In this document: positions 34,271 through 44,119 of the stretch, piece after piece
Layout of the letters: each line of letters begins with the position of its first letter
How positions within the stretch are numbered: position 1 is the stretch's first letter
Made by a program: the position numbers and the translations under genes
The notes under the pieces: model-generated
The model's database searches: none
What the model saw: the letters and a program-made list of their open reading frames with translations, nothing else
What the model was told of the DNA's origin: nothing
Assembly: GCF_040493455.1 (NCBI RefSeq)
Contig: NZ_JANFDA010000005.1
Coordinates: forward strand, 1 to 64,000
DNA from: Microcosmobacter sp040493455
Lineage (GTDB): Bacteria > Bacteroidota > Bacteroidia > Flavobacteriales > Flavobacteriaceae
DNA length: 64,000 bases
Direction: 5' to 3'

Positions 34271-36754
34271 TTATAGCTCAAAGGCATTATTATTTACAAA
34301 GAATATGGCATTGGTAAGGAACAGCTTGCCGTTTTCCCAAAAGCTTCTAAACATTACGTCATCTACAAAGTAGATAATACTTCCACTTCCAACACGTTCT
34401 TCACCAAAAATGAGAGAATTAGGAAGGTTTTTAAAAGCTTTCTCACCCACAAAACCTGAAACTTTTACTGGCTTTGCATCCAAATAACCAACATTATAAT
34501 TATTGTTGCCTAATTGTTTATAAGATCTTCTTCCAATTTTAAGCGTATAATAATGATCTGGATAACCAAATGCCAATGGATGTGTATTGTCCAATGACGT
34601 TTTGAAGACAGCACCAGTGATTAATTTTTTTACATTTTCTCGCTCTCTATTTGCATAAGGTACCTTATTAATAGTGTCCTGCTTTCGGTCTTCTTTTATA
34701 GATTTTAAATTGAATCCTTTTTTGTCAGCAAAAGAACTGATAGCGTTACCAAAGGCGATTACTTTTCCGCCTTTAGCAATCCAACTCTTCAATTTTTTTA
34801 ATCCGCTCTCATTCAAAATACTGGAGTAACTACCATTTGGCATAATGAGTACATTGTATTTGTTCAAATTTACTCTACCAAAATGTTCAGAGTTAATTGA
34901 TGTCACAGGATATTTTAATTGCTGCTCAAAGAAATGCCATAGTGCACCATAATTAAGAGAGGAAGTATACTTTCCAGAAAGGATAGCAACCTTTTGTTTG
35001 TTTACTAATTTTATATCTGGAGATCCAAAGTCTGGTCCACTTGTCGCAAAACCAGAATACAGCGGATGAATCTTTCTTGAAAATTTATTGGCAGCAGCAA
35101 CTATAATTGCATCCAAATCTTGTTTTTTAGGATTATCACCTTTCGTAATGATTAGTGAACCACGATCAAATTCTTTTCCTTCTTGAGTAAATGGTTTTTC
35201 AGTAAAACGGATTTTTACCCCTTGTTTTAATAAATCGGCCAAAAATTTCGCATCAGTCAGTGAATTCCATTCCAAAGCATAACCAATTGCACTAGTATCT
35301 ACACTATTACTTACACTAGTAGCTTTTGCAGCAGATCCTCTTACTTTTTTGGTGCTCGCAATAGCTTTTAATCCATAAGCATAAGGTAAACTCCAAGACG
35401 TAATATCATAAGTGAGGGAGTCGCTCAATTTGGTATTTGGCTCAAACAATACCTTCACCATTTTCCCTTTTGGTTGATCCGAATGGACTACAAGATCATT
35501 AGAAGTTGTATTCATAGAACCTTGTTGCATCGTACTATAATTGTAACCAGAAGCGGAACCATTTCGCGCACTTTCGTAAGAGATTTCATGAGCGTCTAGT
35601 AGAGATTTTAAAGTTTCAATTCTATCAGCATTACCTTGAAGGACATAACTTTTATACTTCAAATTAGAATTATCAAAAAACTTCTTGAATTCCGTATTTA
35701 AAGACTTTGCATTCTTTGAAGAAATCTCTACAGTTGATAATCCAGTTGTGGTATGATGCGCAATTCTATCTTTTAAAGTTAGAATTATACCTTCATCATT
35801 AAGAATTCCTAAACCACTTCGACCATGACCAGCTTGCTCGTAAGTCATACCAATGGCTCCCATAAAAGTTGGGTAAGTGTCTCCATAACTTGGATATAGA
35901 AGATCGAAGCGCTCTCTTGTAAAGTACAACCAACCTTCTTTATCAAAATACTTAGCATGGTTTTTTCCTATTTGAGTTTGGAAATCTCGTTGCCAATCGG
36001 AAATAACTTCATGAAATGGTTCAGCAGCAGGAGCAAAATAATAAGGCTCATTAATACCTTGCTCATGAAAATCCACATGTATGTGAGGCAACCATTTATT
36101 ATAAACTTTTAATCTAGAAGCGCTTTCTATTTGTGATGCCCAAGCCCAATCCCTGTTGAGGTCAAAAAGATAGTGGTTTGGTCTTCCGCCTGGCCAAGGC
36201 TCGTTATGCTCCGAAGCTTGTTGGTCGATATCATAAGGTTTGCTTGAGGTTTCATTAAACCAGTTGGCATAGCGATCGCGGCCATCTGGATTTACACAAG
36301 GGTCAATGATAACCACAGTGTTTTCTAACCAACTCTGATTTTCGGTCAATAACCTGTAAAGTGTACTCATTGAAGCTTCAGTAGCTGATGCCTCATTACC
36401 ATGTACATTATAACTCAACCACACTATCGCTATATCTTTTCCGGAAGCATTACCTTTTATAATTCCGGTATTCTTTAGATTGTTTTCTCGTATAGTTTCA
36501 AGATTTTTAATGTTTTCTTCTGAAGACACAAAAGCTACAGTTAACGGTCTACGCTCATAAGTCTCACCATAATTTTCAAGCTTTACTTGAGCGCTGTTGG
36601 TCTTAGCAGCATGCTTGAAATAATCTATAACTTGATGATGTCTAGAGAATTGAGAGCCCAAATCGTATCCCAGAAATTCTGAGGGAGATTGTAATTGAGC
36701 AAAAGAAATAAGACTAATAAAGAAAAGGACGATGCTTAGAAATCTTGTGTGCAT
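34271..36754 (-). CDS. M14 family zinc carboxypeptidase
   Basis: This 827-residue secreted protein has a signal peptide (LISFAQ). The peptidase M14 domain is at about 25-350, with the zinc motif HGNE (His118, Glu121), the substrate-binding NPDGRDRY segment and a later HVDFHEQG that supplies the third ligand. The C-terminal half (about 500-827) carries a GATase-like fold (VLIMPNGSYS, KLKSWIAKGGKVIAFGNA), as in a known two-domain M14 group of Bacteroidota. It acts on peptides outside the cytoplasm. Alone in its unit, divergent from bshC. Confidence 0.9.
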   Translation of the reverse strand: MHTRFLSIVLFFISLISFAQLQSPSEFLGYDLGSQFSRHHQVIDYFKHAAKTNSAQVKLENYGETYERRPLTVAFVSSEENIKNLETIRENNLKNTGIIKGNASGKDIAIVWLSYNVHGNEASATEASMSTLYRLLTENQSWLENTVVIIDPCVNPDGRDRYANWFNETSSKPYDIDQQASEHNEPWPGGRPNHYLFDLNRDWAWASQIESASRLKVYNKWLPHIHVDFHEQGINEPYYFAPAAEPFHEVISDWQRDFQTQIGKNHAKYFDKEGWLYFTRERFDLLYPSYGDTYPTFMGAIGMTYEQAGHGRSGLGILNDEGIILTLKDRIAHHTTTGLSTVEISSKNAKSLNTEFKKFFDNSNLKYKSYVLQGNADRIETLKSLLDAHEISYESARNGSASGYNYSTMQQGSMNTTSNDLVVHSDQPKGKMVKVLFEPNTKLSDSLTYDITSWSLPYAYGLKAIASTKKVRGSAAKATSVSNSVDTSAIGYALEWNSLTDAKFLADLLKQGVKIRFTEKPFTQEGKEFDRGSLIITKGDNPKKQDLDAIIVAAANKFSRKIHPLYSGFATSGPDFGSPDIKLVNKQKVAILSGKYTSSLNYGALWHFFEQQLKYPVTSINSEHFGRVNLNKYNVLIMPNGSYSSILNESGLKKLKSWIAKGGKVIAFGNAISSFADKKGFNLKSIKEDRKQDTINKVPYANRERENVKKLITGAVFKTSLDNTHPLAFGYPDHYYTLKIGRRSYKQLGNNNYNVGYLDAKPVKVSGFVGEKAFKNLPNSLIFGEERVGSGSIIYFVDDVMFRSFWENGKLFLTNAIFFVNNNAFEL

Positions 36755-36839
36755 AATCTGATTTTGATGAAAACCGAATATAACAAATTTTTAAGACTAT
36801 AAGTAGTATCTTTAGCCACTTTAAAAAGTAGAACGATTT

Positions 36840-38441
36840 ATGTCATTACAGTCCATAGATTTTAAAGATACTGGGTACTTCTCATCATTAATGAATGATT
36901 ATTTAGATGAGTTAGAATCCCTAAAGCCGTTCTACAATCGTTTTCCAAAACTGGAGAACTTCAAAGACCAAATTGAAGAAAAAGAATCTTCATTCAAAAC
37001 AGACCATCGAACAGTTTTAGTAGATGCTTTGAAGCGACAATATAAAGATGTAGATGCTTCAGAAAAGACATTACAAAATATTGAAGCCTTAGCCAAAGCG
37101 AAGACATTTACGATTACCACTGGTCATCAGCTCAATCTATTTACAGGGCCACTTTACTTTTTATATAAAATAGTGTCTGCCATCAGTCTTTCTGAAGCAT
37201 TGAAAGCAGAGCATGCTGGGTACAATTTTGTGCCTATATATTGGATGGCTAGTGAAGATCATGATTTTGATGAAATCAATTTTTTCAATTTCAAAGGAAA
37301 AAAGATACAGTGGAATAGAGAAGCTTCAGGTGCTGTTGGAGAATTATCTACAGATGGACTGGAAGCTGTATTTAATATCTTAAGCCAGGAGTTTGGTAGT
37401 TCTCAAAATGCTGAAACGCTTAAGCAGTTATTCAAGAAGGCGTATTTAGAGCACGATGATTTAGCCAAAGCTACTATGTATTTAGCCAATCAATTGTTTA
37501 AAGAGTATGGGCTGGTTATTGTTGATGCAAACGATTCTGAGCTGAAGCGTTTATTTATTCCTTATGTTGAAAATGAACTTGTAGAGCAAACGTCTTTTAA
37601 TGTCGTTCAAAATACTTCTGAAGCTTTAAGAAGCTTGTCTTCATCTTATAAAATTCAGGTTAATCCGCGAGAGATTAATTTGTTTTACCTCACAGAAAAT
37701 TTACGTGAGCGCATCATTTTTGAAGACAATCAATTCAAGGTTAATAATACGAGAATAGTATGGTCCGAGAGTGAACTTTTAAAGGAAGTGAACACTTATC
37801 CTGAACGGTTTTCTCCAAATGTGATCATGCGTCCTTTGTATCAAGAAGTAATATTACCAAATCTCTGCTATATAGGTGGCGGAGGAGAGTTGGCTTATTG
37901 GTTGCAACTCAAAGCTTTCTTTGACAAAGTTGAAGTGCCATTTCCAATGTTATTGTTGCGTAATTCTGTGTTGATTCAAACGCAACAACAACAGCAGAAA
38001 CTTCAAAAGTTGAACATCTCGCTGAAAGATATTTTCCTCAAACGAGATGGTTTTATCAATAAGAAGGTAAGAGAGATTTCCAATATCGATATCGATTTTT
38101 CATCTCAACGAGAACACCTAGAGGAACAATTTAAAGCCATGTACGAATTGGCTGAGCAAACGGATAAATCATTTATAGGTGCAGTAGCTTCACAAGAAAA
38201 AAAGCAAATAAAAGGTTTAAATCACCTTGAAAAACGATTGCTCAAAGCGCAGAAGAAAAAACTGGCAGATGAGGTGTCGAGGATGACTGAGCTACAAAAC
38301 CAATTATTTCCTAATGGAAGTTTGCAAGAGCGCTACAATAACTTCTCTGAACTTTATCTAGAGTATGGGAATGCACTTATCCCAAAATTGATGAGTTCAT
38401 TAAACCCTTTATCTGGCGATTTTTCTATTATTACGCTTTAA
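36840..38441 (+). CDS. bshC: Bacillithiol biosynthesis cysteine-adding enzyme BshC
   Basis: This 533-residue cytoplasmic protein has the BshC motifs TGHQLNLFTGPLYFLYK (about 95-112) and the active-site region YWMASEDHDFDEI (about 138-150), with an INPREINLFYL-type segment and a coiled-coil C-terminal part. BshC adds Cys to GlcN-malate in the last step of bacillithiol synthesis. The length matches the family. It is convergent with the lipoprotein gene ending at 38446, with 4 bases between. Confidence 0.95.
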   Translation: MSLQSIDFKDTGYFSSLMNDYLDELESLKPFYNRFPKLENFKDQIEEKESSFKTDHRTVLVDALKRQYKDVDASEKTLQNIEALAKAKTFTITTGHQLNLFTGPLYFLYKIVSAISLSEALKAEHAGYNFVPIYWMASEDHDFDEINFFNFKGKKIQWNREASGAVGELSTDGLEAVFNILSQEFGSSQNAETLKQLFKKAYLEHDDLAKATMYLANQLFKEYGLVIVDANDSELKRLFIPYVENELVEQTSFNVVQNTSEALRSLSSSYKIQVNPREINLFYLTENLRERIIFEDNQFKVNNTRIVWSESELLKEVNTYPERFSPNVIMRPLYQEVILPNLCYIGGGGELAYWLQLKAFFDKVEVPFPMLLLRNSVLIQTQQQQQKLQKLNISLKDIFLKRDGFINKKVREISNIDIDFSSQREHLEEQFKAMYELAEQTDKSFIGAVASQEKKQIKGLNHLEKRLLKAQKKKLADEVSRMTELQNQLFPNGSLQERYNNFSELYLEYGNALIPKLMSSLNPLSGDFSIITL

Positions 38442-38445
38442 CAAG

Positions 38446-39432
38446 CTAATCCCATTGTTTTTGAGTCGTGCTAAGACCTTGATACATGACTACGAGACCA
38501 CCAGCTGCGGCATTGTCTTCTTTGTTGAAGAAATCGGAAGCAGCACAAGCATTACTGTAAACATTTGTACCTTCAATACGTTTATAGCCCATACCATCGG
38601 ACTCACAAACACCTAAATAACCTAAAGCACTGGTAGGTGTGTTATTCCCTTTTAGAACAAAAAAGCGATCACCATTTTCATGAGTTGGCAATGTAAAACC
38701 AAGATCATAATATCCGTTGGCAATATCTGTTTCCGATATCTTTACTTTTGCATTTTCTATTGGAGGAACTGCGCCACCAGTCTGATTGACATAGGCATGA
38801 TATTTAAAGGCAAAAACATAGCTGCCAGAAGGAATAGTCAATGAATTATTATTTATTATGGTAAGCCCTTGATTAATTGCTGGTTCCGTTTGGATATCAT
38901 CATCGTATTGACCATCTGATGTGCCAAGTTTTGTCACCTCATTGAGACTAGACGCAAGTATGTTGTATTCGTCTTCAGTTATAAGGACCCAGTTTCCAAT
39001 GTCTGTATCTAAATAATCTTGCTCGGAATCAGTTAACCGGAATGCAATATCATCCAAGTCGTTGATGTTAATAACTACACTAGCTTGAGCTACTTCATCA
39101 GTACTACTCACTTGGACAGTAGCCTCTATGGTTTGGTTTATTTCATAATCAAATGCACTGGCATCAGATATAGAAATATTTCCTGTTCCTATATCTATAC
39201 TCAAAGCATTTGACGGATTTTGAGATAAAATAGCGAAAGATGCTTCCATGTTAGCCTCAATGGTACCTAAAAATTCGCCACCAATTGGATGTTCATCAAT
39301 TGTGGTCATAAAATCTTCTGCAATGAGCTGTTCCATTGGTTCTCCAGAAACGGCATTATCATTGTCGCTACAGTTCGCTAGTACAAGAACTAAAATAGCC
39401 ACTAAACCAAGTTTATTTAAGAAAGTTTTCAT
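38446..39432 (-). CDS. Cadherin-like lipoprotein, paralogue of the upstream gene
   Basis: This protein of about 328 residues has a lipoprotein signal (LVLANC) and an N-terminal cadherin-like domain (SDASAFDYEINQTIEATVQVSS). A C-terminal domain ends FVLKGNNTP...YLGV and GLSTTQKQWD. The same two domains and the same last ten residues occur in the gene immediately upstream, so they are a tandem duplication. The ATG at 39432 is preferred over the in-frame TTG 9 bases before it, since it gives a normal signal peptide. Function unknown; the extra middle segment differs most between the two. Confidence 0.75.
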   Translation of the reverse strand: MKTFLNKLGLVAILVLVLANCSDNDNAVSGEPMEQLIAEDFMTTIDEHPIGGEFLGTIEANMEASFAILSQNPSNALSIDIGTGNISISDASAFDYEINQTIEATVQVSSTDEVAQASVVININDLDDIAFRLTDSEQDYLDTDIGNWVLITEDEYNILASSLNEVTKLGTSDGQYDDDIQTEPAINQGLTIINNNSLTIPSGSYVFAFKYHAYVNQTGGAVPPIENAKVKISETDIANGYYDLGFTLPTHENGDRFFVLKGNNTPTSALGYLGVCESDGMGYKRIEGTNVYSNACAASDFFNKEDNAAAGGLVVMYQGLSTTQKQWD

Positions 39433-39453
39433 GATTATCAAAGATAAAGAATT

Positions 39454-40413
39454 CTAATCCCATTGCTTCTGGGTTGTGCTAAGTCCTTGGAACATAATCA
39501 ATGCAGAATTGGTGCCACCATTGGTATCGAGGTTTGTGGCATTATTGTAAGAATAATAGTAATCGGTATGTTCGTCTATAACCTTGTATCCCAAATTCAT
39601 GTTTCTGGTATGGACTGCCAAATAACTTGTTTGGGTAGTTGGTGTATTGTTCCCTTTGAGGATATAATAATGATCTCCGAGAAATGTTATAGCAGGTAAG
39701 GGGCCGCCAAAATTTTCATAAGCTCCAGTCACGGTATCACTAGAGATTTTTATCTGAGAATCATTATCGACATAGCCACCAGCAATGTAATATCGGAATG
39801 CAAAACAATAGCTTGCAGGAGGAATTGTGACATTATTGTTGTTGGCCATTGTTATCTCGGTATTACCGGCTAATCCTACTTGTAATGCGATATTAGCAAA
39901 TTCATATTGCTCATCAGTGGTAGAATTCTTGGTGATGTTATTTAATGTGGTCGCAATCAAATTATACTCTTGCTCGGTTACTTTTACCCAATCACCATCA
40001 TTTGCTGCTATATATAAATTTAGAGAGGTAGTTAATAAGGGCTGAATGCTATCGACAATATCACTAATATTAATGGTGATGTTGGATGTTGCAGAGTTTT
40101 CATCGTTTGATAGTGTAATGGTACCGACAATTTGTGCGTTATTTTCATAATCAAAAGCAGAAGGATTGACTACATAAACTTCATTAGTTTCAGTATCAAA
40201 ACCTATAGCCGAATTATCGATTACAGAAGTAAGGTTCCCTTCTAGATTGGTTGAGATTACTCCTAGGATTTGTCCTAAATAAGGGTTTTCTTCAATGGTG
40301 ACATTGATATCTGATGCGCTTGCTGTAAAGCCGTCATCATTGTTGCTGCACGATACTATTGTAATAAGAGCGAGTGCAATACATACTGGTCTAAGAAATA
40401 ATTGATTTTTCAT
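39454..40413 (-). CDS. Cadherin-like lipoprotein, tandem paralogue
   Basis: This 319-residue lipoprotein (IVSCSNND lipobox) has the same layout as its neighbour: a cadherin-like unit (NPSAFDYENNAQIVGTITLS), a segment with an EQEYNLIATTLNNITK helix, and a C-terminal beta domain (YYILKGNNTPTTQTSYLAV) ending GLSTTQKQWD. Only 21 bases separate its stop from the next start, so the pair is probably co-transcribed. The shared C-terminus could be a binding or assembly domain; it is not one of the T9SS sorting domains I know. Confidence 0.75.
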   Translation of the reverse strand: MKNQLFLRPVCIALALITIVSCSNNDDGFTASASDINVTIEENPYLGQILGVISTNLEGNLTSVIDNSAIGFDTETNEVYVVNPSAFDYENNAQIVGTITLSNDENSATSNITINISDIVDSIQPLLTTSLNLYIAANDGDWVKVTEQEYNLIATTLNNITKNSTTDEQYEFANIALQVGLAGNTEITMANNNNVTIPPASYCFAFRYYIAGGYVDNDSQIKISSDTVTGAYENFGGPLPAITFLGDHYYILKGNNTPTTQTSYLAVHTRNMNLGYKVIDEHTDYYYSYNNATNLDTNGGTNSALIMFQGLSTTQKQWD

Positions 40414-40457
40414 GACATATAGTTTTGTGATTATTACGTAGTTTATTTCAGTTGCGA

Positions 40458-40505
40458 ATGTCTTGCTCTATAGGGTCTACTATTTCTAATCATCGAGCAA
40501 GACAT
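40458..40505. promoter_or_regulatory. Perfect 11-base inverted repeat upstream of the lipoprotein pair
   Basis: ATGTCTTGCTC at 40458-40468 and GAGCAAGACAT at 40495-40505 are exact reverse complements, separated by 26 bases. It lies 45 bases upstream of the lipoprotein operon start and beyond the stop of the TPR-HTH regulator gene. No T-run follows on either strand, so an operator or mRNA leader structure is more likely than a terminator. Confidence 0.45.
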
Positions 40506-40605
40506 CACAAAACTGAATGTCAAATACTTGACGTCACAAACCTATGGGTATCAGTATTTAAAAGGAAAAAAAGTGAGTGGACAATAGGTGGACAGGGTAA
40601 AAAAA

Positions 40606-42465
40606 TTAAACAGAGTGGATTAAATCTTCCAGAGAATCGTCAGTGGACAAGCCCATTTTTTTTCTTAAGCGGTATCGTGCTTTTTTGATGCCCTCAGCAG
40701 ATATACAAAGAATATTAGCTATTTCTTTATTGGACAGATTCATCTTAAGCAACGAGATCAGGCGAAGGTCATTTGAAGTCACCTCAGGAAATTGTTGTTG
40801 TATTTTAGAATTAAACCCTTGGTGCACTTCTTCAAAATAGCGACTGAAATTATTCCAGTTCTTATCATTTTGTAAGTCAAAATTGATGGTTCTGATGAGT
40901 TGTTGGTATCCTTCTTTTTTGTCTGTTTCTAGTTTAAAGTGCTCAGCTTTTGATTTTAAGTCTTCCAGAACTTCATTCTTTTGTGCTAAGTGTAACGCAT
41001 GTGTAGTTAATTCTTTCTTTTTGAAAGTTAGTTCAGAGTCTAATTTTTCACGTTCAAGCCTGTTACGTTTTAGTTTTTGTCTAAAGGCGTATAAGCCCAA
41101 ACCTATGATTAATAATGACAAGCTTAGACCACCAGCCAAAAGAAGTTTTTGCAAATTGCTAATCCTGGTTTTTTGCTCTAGGAGATCAATCTCACTCTGC
41201 TGTAATGCTATTCTTTGTTCACGTCTTTCGGTCTCGTAGATTACTTGTAGTTCGTTTGTTTTTTGCTGGTTTTCAATGTTAAAAATAGAATCACTTAGGA
41301 CTTTACTTTCTTTGTAAACTTGAAGGGCTTCATCCACTTGGTCTAAGGCTTCAAGTGCTAGTGATTTATAGAATAAAGCGTCTTTCAATCTTCCTGAATC
41401 GTCTATTTGTTTGGAGATAGCTATACTCTTGTCTAGTTCAGCTATAGCTTTTCTATAGGCTTGTTTTTCAAAATAAGCTTTACCAATAAAAAACCGTGCT
41501 CTTGTTTCATTATGAGGTATTTTAAGAGCTCTGTATAATTCCAGTCCTTCATTTAAAACACTAATAGCTTCATCATACTTTTCCTCATACAATTTTAGCT
41601 TTCCTAAGTTCAAATAAGTTCTACCAATGTTGGCAGAGAATTGTAACTCTTTTGAAAGCGTCAAAGCCTGGTTTAAGTAATGTTCAGCTTCTTTGAAGTT
41701 TTTTAATTCAGTATAAGAATCTCCAATATAACTTTGAGCTTGTGACATGAAAATTTTATTGTCTATAGATTCATACAGTTTTAGAGCTTCTTTAAATGAA
41801 TTAATAGCTTTATGATGGCTGTTTTCAGTTTGATAATGGTCACCAATTAACATTAAGCTTTGTGCAATATTTCTAGTGTCATCTAGAGTCGAGTATATTT
41901 TTAAGGCAGCTTGAGACGCTTCAAGAGATAAATTTGAAAACCCCTTAAGATTGTATGCTTGCGATTTTATGACGAAGGTATTGGCCAATTTTGCTGAATC
42001 TCCATATTTTGTAAAAACTGGAGTTAAAGAATCGAGCATGGAAATTGCTGTATCAGTATTACCATCGGCTAGCTCCAGATAGGCCAGATTAGAAGTCTGT
42101 CCAGCAGCATTTAGAGTATCTCCAGCCAGAATAGACTGCTCAATATTTTTTCGCATGAAAAACCTAGAGGAATCTAATTTTCCAACAGAATTGTAATAAG
42201 CAGAATGGTAAAAGTAAGCTTTAGCCAGGCCTTTATGATGATTAGCTTTTTCATAAAGTTTTAAAGCCTTCTTAGCATAATCGAAAGTTAATTTTGGGTT
42301 TTGAAATCTTTGTAAGTTCGCAAGCTCAATATAGTTTCGAGCTAATATAGTATCCGTTTTGTTGGTTTCGATGAGCCTTAAAAGACTATCAATTTTTTTT
42401 TGACTTTGAGAATGAACAAAAAAGGTCAGCAATAGTAAAACTAAAGAGAAAAAGTTTTTCTTCAT
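40606..42465 (-). CDS. TPR regulator with membrane helix and C-terminal LuxR-like HTH
   Basis: This 619-residue protein has a signal peptide (LLLTFFVHSQS), about nine TPR repeats over residues 30-390, one membrane helix (about 440-460, LLLAGGLSLSLLIIGLGLYAF) and a cytoplasmic coiled coil. The HTH at the end (NDLRLISLLKMNLSNKEIANILCISAEGIKKARYRLRKKMGL) is of the GerE/LuxR type common in Bacteroidota. The TPR part would sense something in the periplasm and the HTH would bind DNA at the membrane. It is the nearest candidate regulator for the inverted repeat and the lipoprotein pair just downstream. Confidence 0.88.
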   Translation of the reverse strand: MKKNFFSLVLLLLTFFVHSQSQKKIDSLLRLIETNKTDTILARNYIELANLQRFQNPKLTFDYAKKALKLYEKANHHKGLAKAYFYHSAYYNSVGKLDSSRFFMRKNIEQSILAGDTLNAAGQTSNLAYLELADGNTDTAISMLDSLTPVFTKYGDSAKLANTFVIKSQAYNLKGFSNLSLEASQAALKIYSTLDDTRNIAQSLMLIGDHYQTENSHHKAINSFKEALKLYESIDNKIFMSQAQSYIGDSYTELKNFKEAEHYLNQALTLSKELQFSANIGRTYLNLGKLKLYEEKYDEAISVLNEGLELYRALKIPHNETRARFFIGKAYFEKQAYRKAIAELDKSIAISKQIDDSGRLKDALFYKSLALEALDQVDEALQVYKESKVLSDSIFNIENQQKTNELQVIYETERREQRIALQQSEIDLLEQKTRISNLQKLLLAGGLSLSLLIIGLGLYAFRQKLKRNRLEREKLDSELTFKKKELTTHALHLAQKNEVLEDLKSKAEHFKLETDKKEGYQQLIRTINFDLQNDKNWNNFSRYFEEVHQGFNSKIQQQFPEVTSNDLRLISLLKMNLSNKEIANILCISAEGIKKARYRLRKKMGLSTDDSLEDLIHSV

Positions 42466-42558
42466 AAAGAACGAGATTACAAGCAGACCACATTAAATAT
42501 ACGAAAAATTAGTTCAAAAAAATTGCTGGTTCCAAATCGTAAATCCTAAATCAATTAC

Positions 42559-42566
42559 TATTTTTG
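42559..42566 (+). promoter_or_regulatory. -7-like box immediately before guaA
   Basis: TATTTTTG ends 3 bases before the guaA ATG at 42570. As at recR, this would place the transcript start at or next to the start codon. No -33 TTG at normal distance is seen. Confidence 0.35.
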
Positions 42567-42569
42567 CGC

Positions 42570-44105
42570 ATGCAACACGACAAGATTTTAATTTTAGATT
42601 TCGGTTCCCAATATACACAGCTTATTGGTCGACGTGTTAGAGAGCTTAACACCTATTCCGAGATAGTTCCTTTCAACAAAATTCCTGAAGATATAGACAG
42701 CTATAAGGCAGTAATTCTGTCTGGTAGCCCTAACTCCGTTAGAGGCGAAGATGTGCTTCATCCAGATTTATCTGAGATACGAGGTAAGAAGCCACTGCTA
42801 GGAGTATGCTATGGTGCACAATATCTGGCTCATTTTTCTGGCGGAGAAGTAGCACCTTCAAATACCAGAGAATATGGAAGAGCTAATTTATCGTACATCG
42901 CAAACAGCAATCAGCTTTTTAAAGGTATTTCTGAAGGCAGTCAGGTATGGATGAGTCACAGTGATACGATTAAAGACCTTCCAGATAATGCAGTATTGTT
43001 AGCGAGCACTAATGATGTTAAGAATGCTGCATATAAGATTGAAGGAGAAGAAACCTATGCAATCCAATTTCATCCAGAAGTATATCATTCTACAGATGGC
43101 AGAACATTACTAGAAAACTTTCTAGTGAAAGTTGCTGGTGTAAAACAAGATTGGACACCAAATGCTTTTGTGGAAGAAACAGTCGACTCTTTAAAGAATC
43201 AACTCGGTAATGACAAAGTGGTTTTGGGATTATCTGGAGGCGTAGATTCTTCTGTAGCAGCGATGCTTTTGCATAAAGCCATAGGTGAGAACCTATATTG
43301 CATTTTTGTAAATAATGGATTACTGCGCAAAAACGAGTTTACAGATGTCCTTAAGCAGTATGAAGGTATGGGGCTAAATGTAAAAGGTGTTGATGCTTCG
43401 GCACGCTTTTTGGATGCTCTGGCTGGAAAGAGCGATCCTGAAGAAAAAAGAAAAACTATAGGTCGTGTGTTCATTGAGGTTTTTGATGATGAAGCACATC
43501 TAATTGAAGATGTAAAATGGCTGGCACAAGGCACAATTTATCCAGATGTTATTGAGAGTGTCTCAGCAACTGGAGGACCAAGTGCGACCATAAAGAGTCA
43601 TCATAATGTAGGCGGATTGCCAGATTTTATGAAGTTGAAAATTGTTGAGCCATTAAAAATGCTTTTCAAAGATGAAGTAAGACGCGTAGGTGCTTCGATG
43701 GGAATGGATAAGAACTTATTAGGAAGGCATCCATTTCCTGGTCCAGGATTGGCAATACGAATTTTGGGAGATCTAACTGCTGAAAAAGTTCGTATATTAC
43801 AAGAGGTAGATGCTATTTTTATTAATGGACTACGCGATTGGAATTTGTACGACAAGGTTTGGCAAGCAGGTGCTATTTTACTTCCAGTAAATAGTGTTGG
43901 TGTAATGGGAGATGAACGAACTTATGAAAAATGCGTAGCATTAAGAGCAGTAGAAAGTACAGATGGAATGACGGCAGACTGGGTAAATTTACCCTATGAG
44001 TTTCTACAAAAAGTCTCTAATGATATAATAAACAAGGTCAAAGGCGTTAATAGAGTAGTGTATGATATCAGCTCTAAACCACCAGCGACCATAGAATGGG
44101 AATAA
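42570..44105 (+). CDS. guaA: GMP synthase (glutamine-hydrolysing)
   Basis: GuaA makes GMP from XMP, ATP and glutamine. The order is a class I glutaminase (about 1-190, LDFGSQYTQLIGRRVRE, nucleophile in GVCYGAQYL, FHPEVYHS), the ATP pyrophosphatase P-loop LGLSGGVDSSVAA (about 208-220), then the GMPS C-terminal dimer domain ending SSKPPATIEWE. The ATG at 42570 gives the usual start MQHDKILILDFG; the TTG at 42564 lies in the -7-like box. Length is normal at 511 residues. Confidence 0.97.
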   Translation: MQHDKILILDFGSQYTQLIGRRVRELNTYSEIVPFNKIPEDIDSYKAVILSGSPNSVRGEDVLHPDLSEIRGKKPLLGVCYGAQYLAHFSGGEVAPSNTREYGRANLSYIANSNQLFKGISEGSQVWMSHSDTIKDLPDNAVLLASTNDVKNAAYKIEGEETYAIQFHPEVYHSTDGRTLLENFLVKVAGVKQDWTPNAFVEETVDSLKNQLGNDKVVLGLSGGVDSSVAAMLLHKAIGENLYCIFVNNGLLRKNEFTDVLKQYEGMGLNVKGVDASARFLDALAGKSDPEEKRKTIGRVFIEVFDDEAHLIEDVKWLAQGTIYPDVIESVSATGGPSATIKSHHNVGGLPDFMKLKIVEPLKMLFKDEVRRVGASMGMDKNLLGRHPFPGPGLAIRILGDLTAEKVRILQEVDAIFINGLRDWNLYDKVWQAGAILLPVNSVGVMGDERTYEKCVALRAVESTDGMTADWVNLPYEFLQKVSNDIINKVKGVNRVVYDISSKPPATIEWE

Positions 44106-44119
44106 AGATTAATCACTAT

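Noticed and set aside
40452..40688. 78-residue plus-strand frame
   Set aside because: It overlaps the end of the TPR-HTH regulator and the inverted repeat; it is a shadow with no protein-like features.
44096..44119. ATG inside the end of guaA as start of the LysM protein
   Set aside because: It would add eight residues before the signal peptide; the ATG at 44120 gives a normal export signal.
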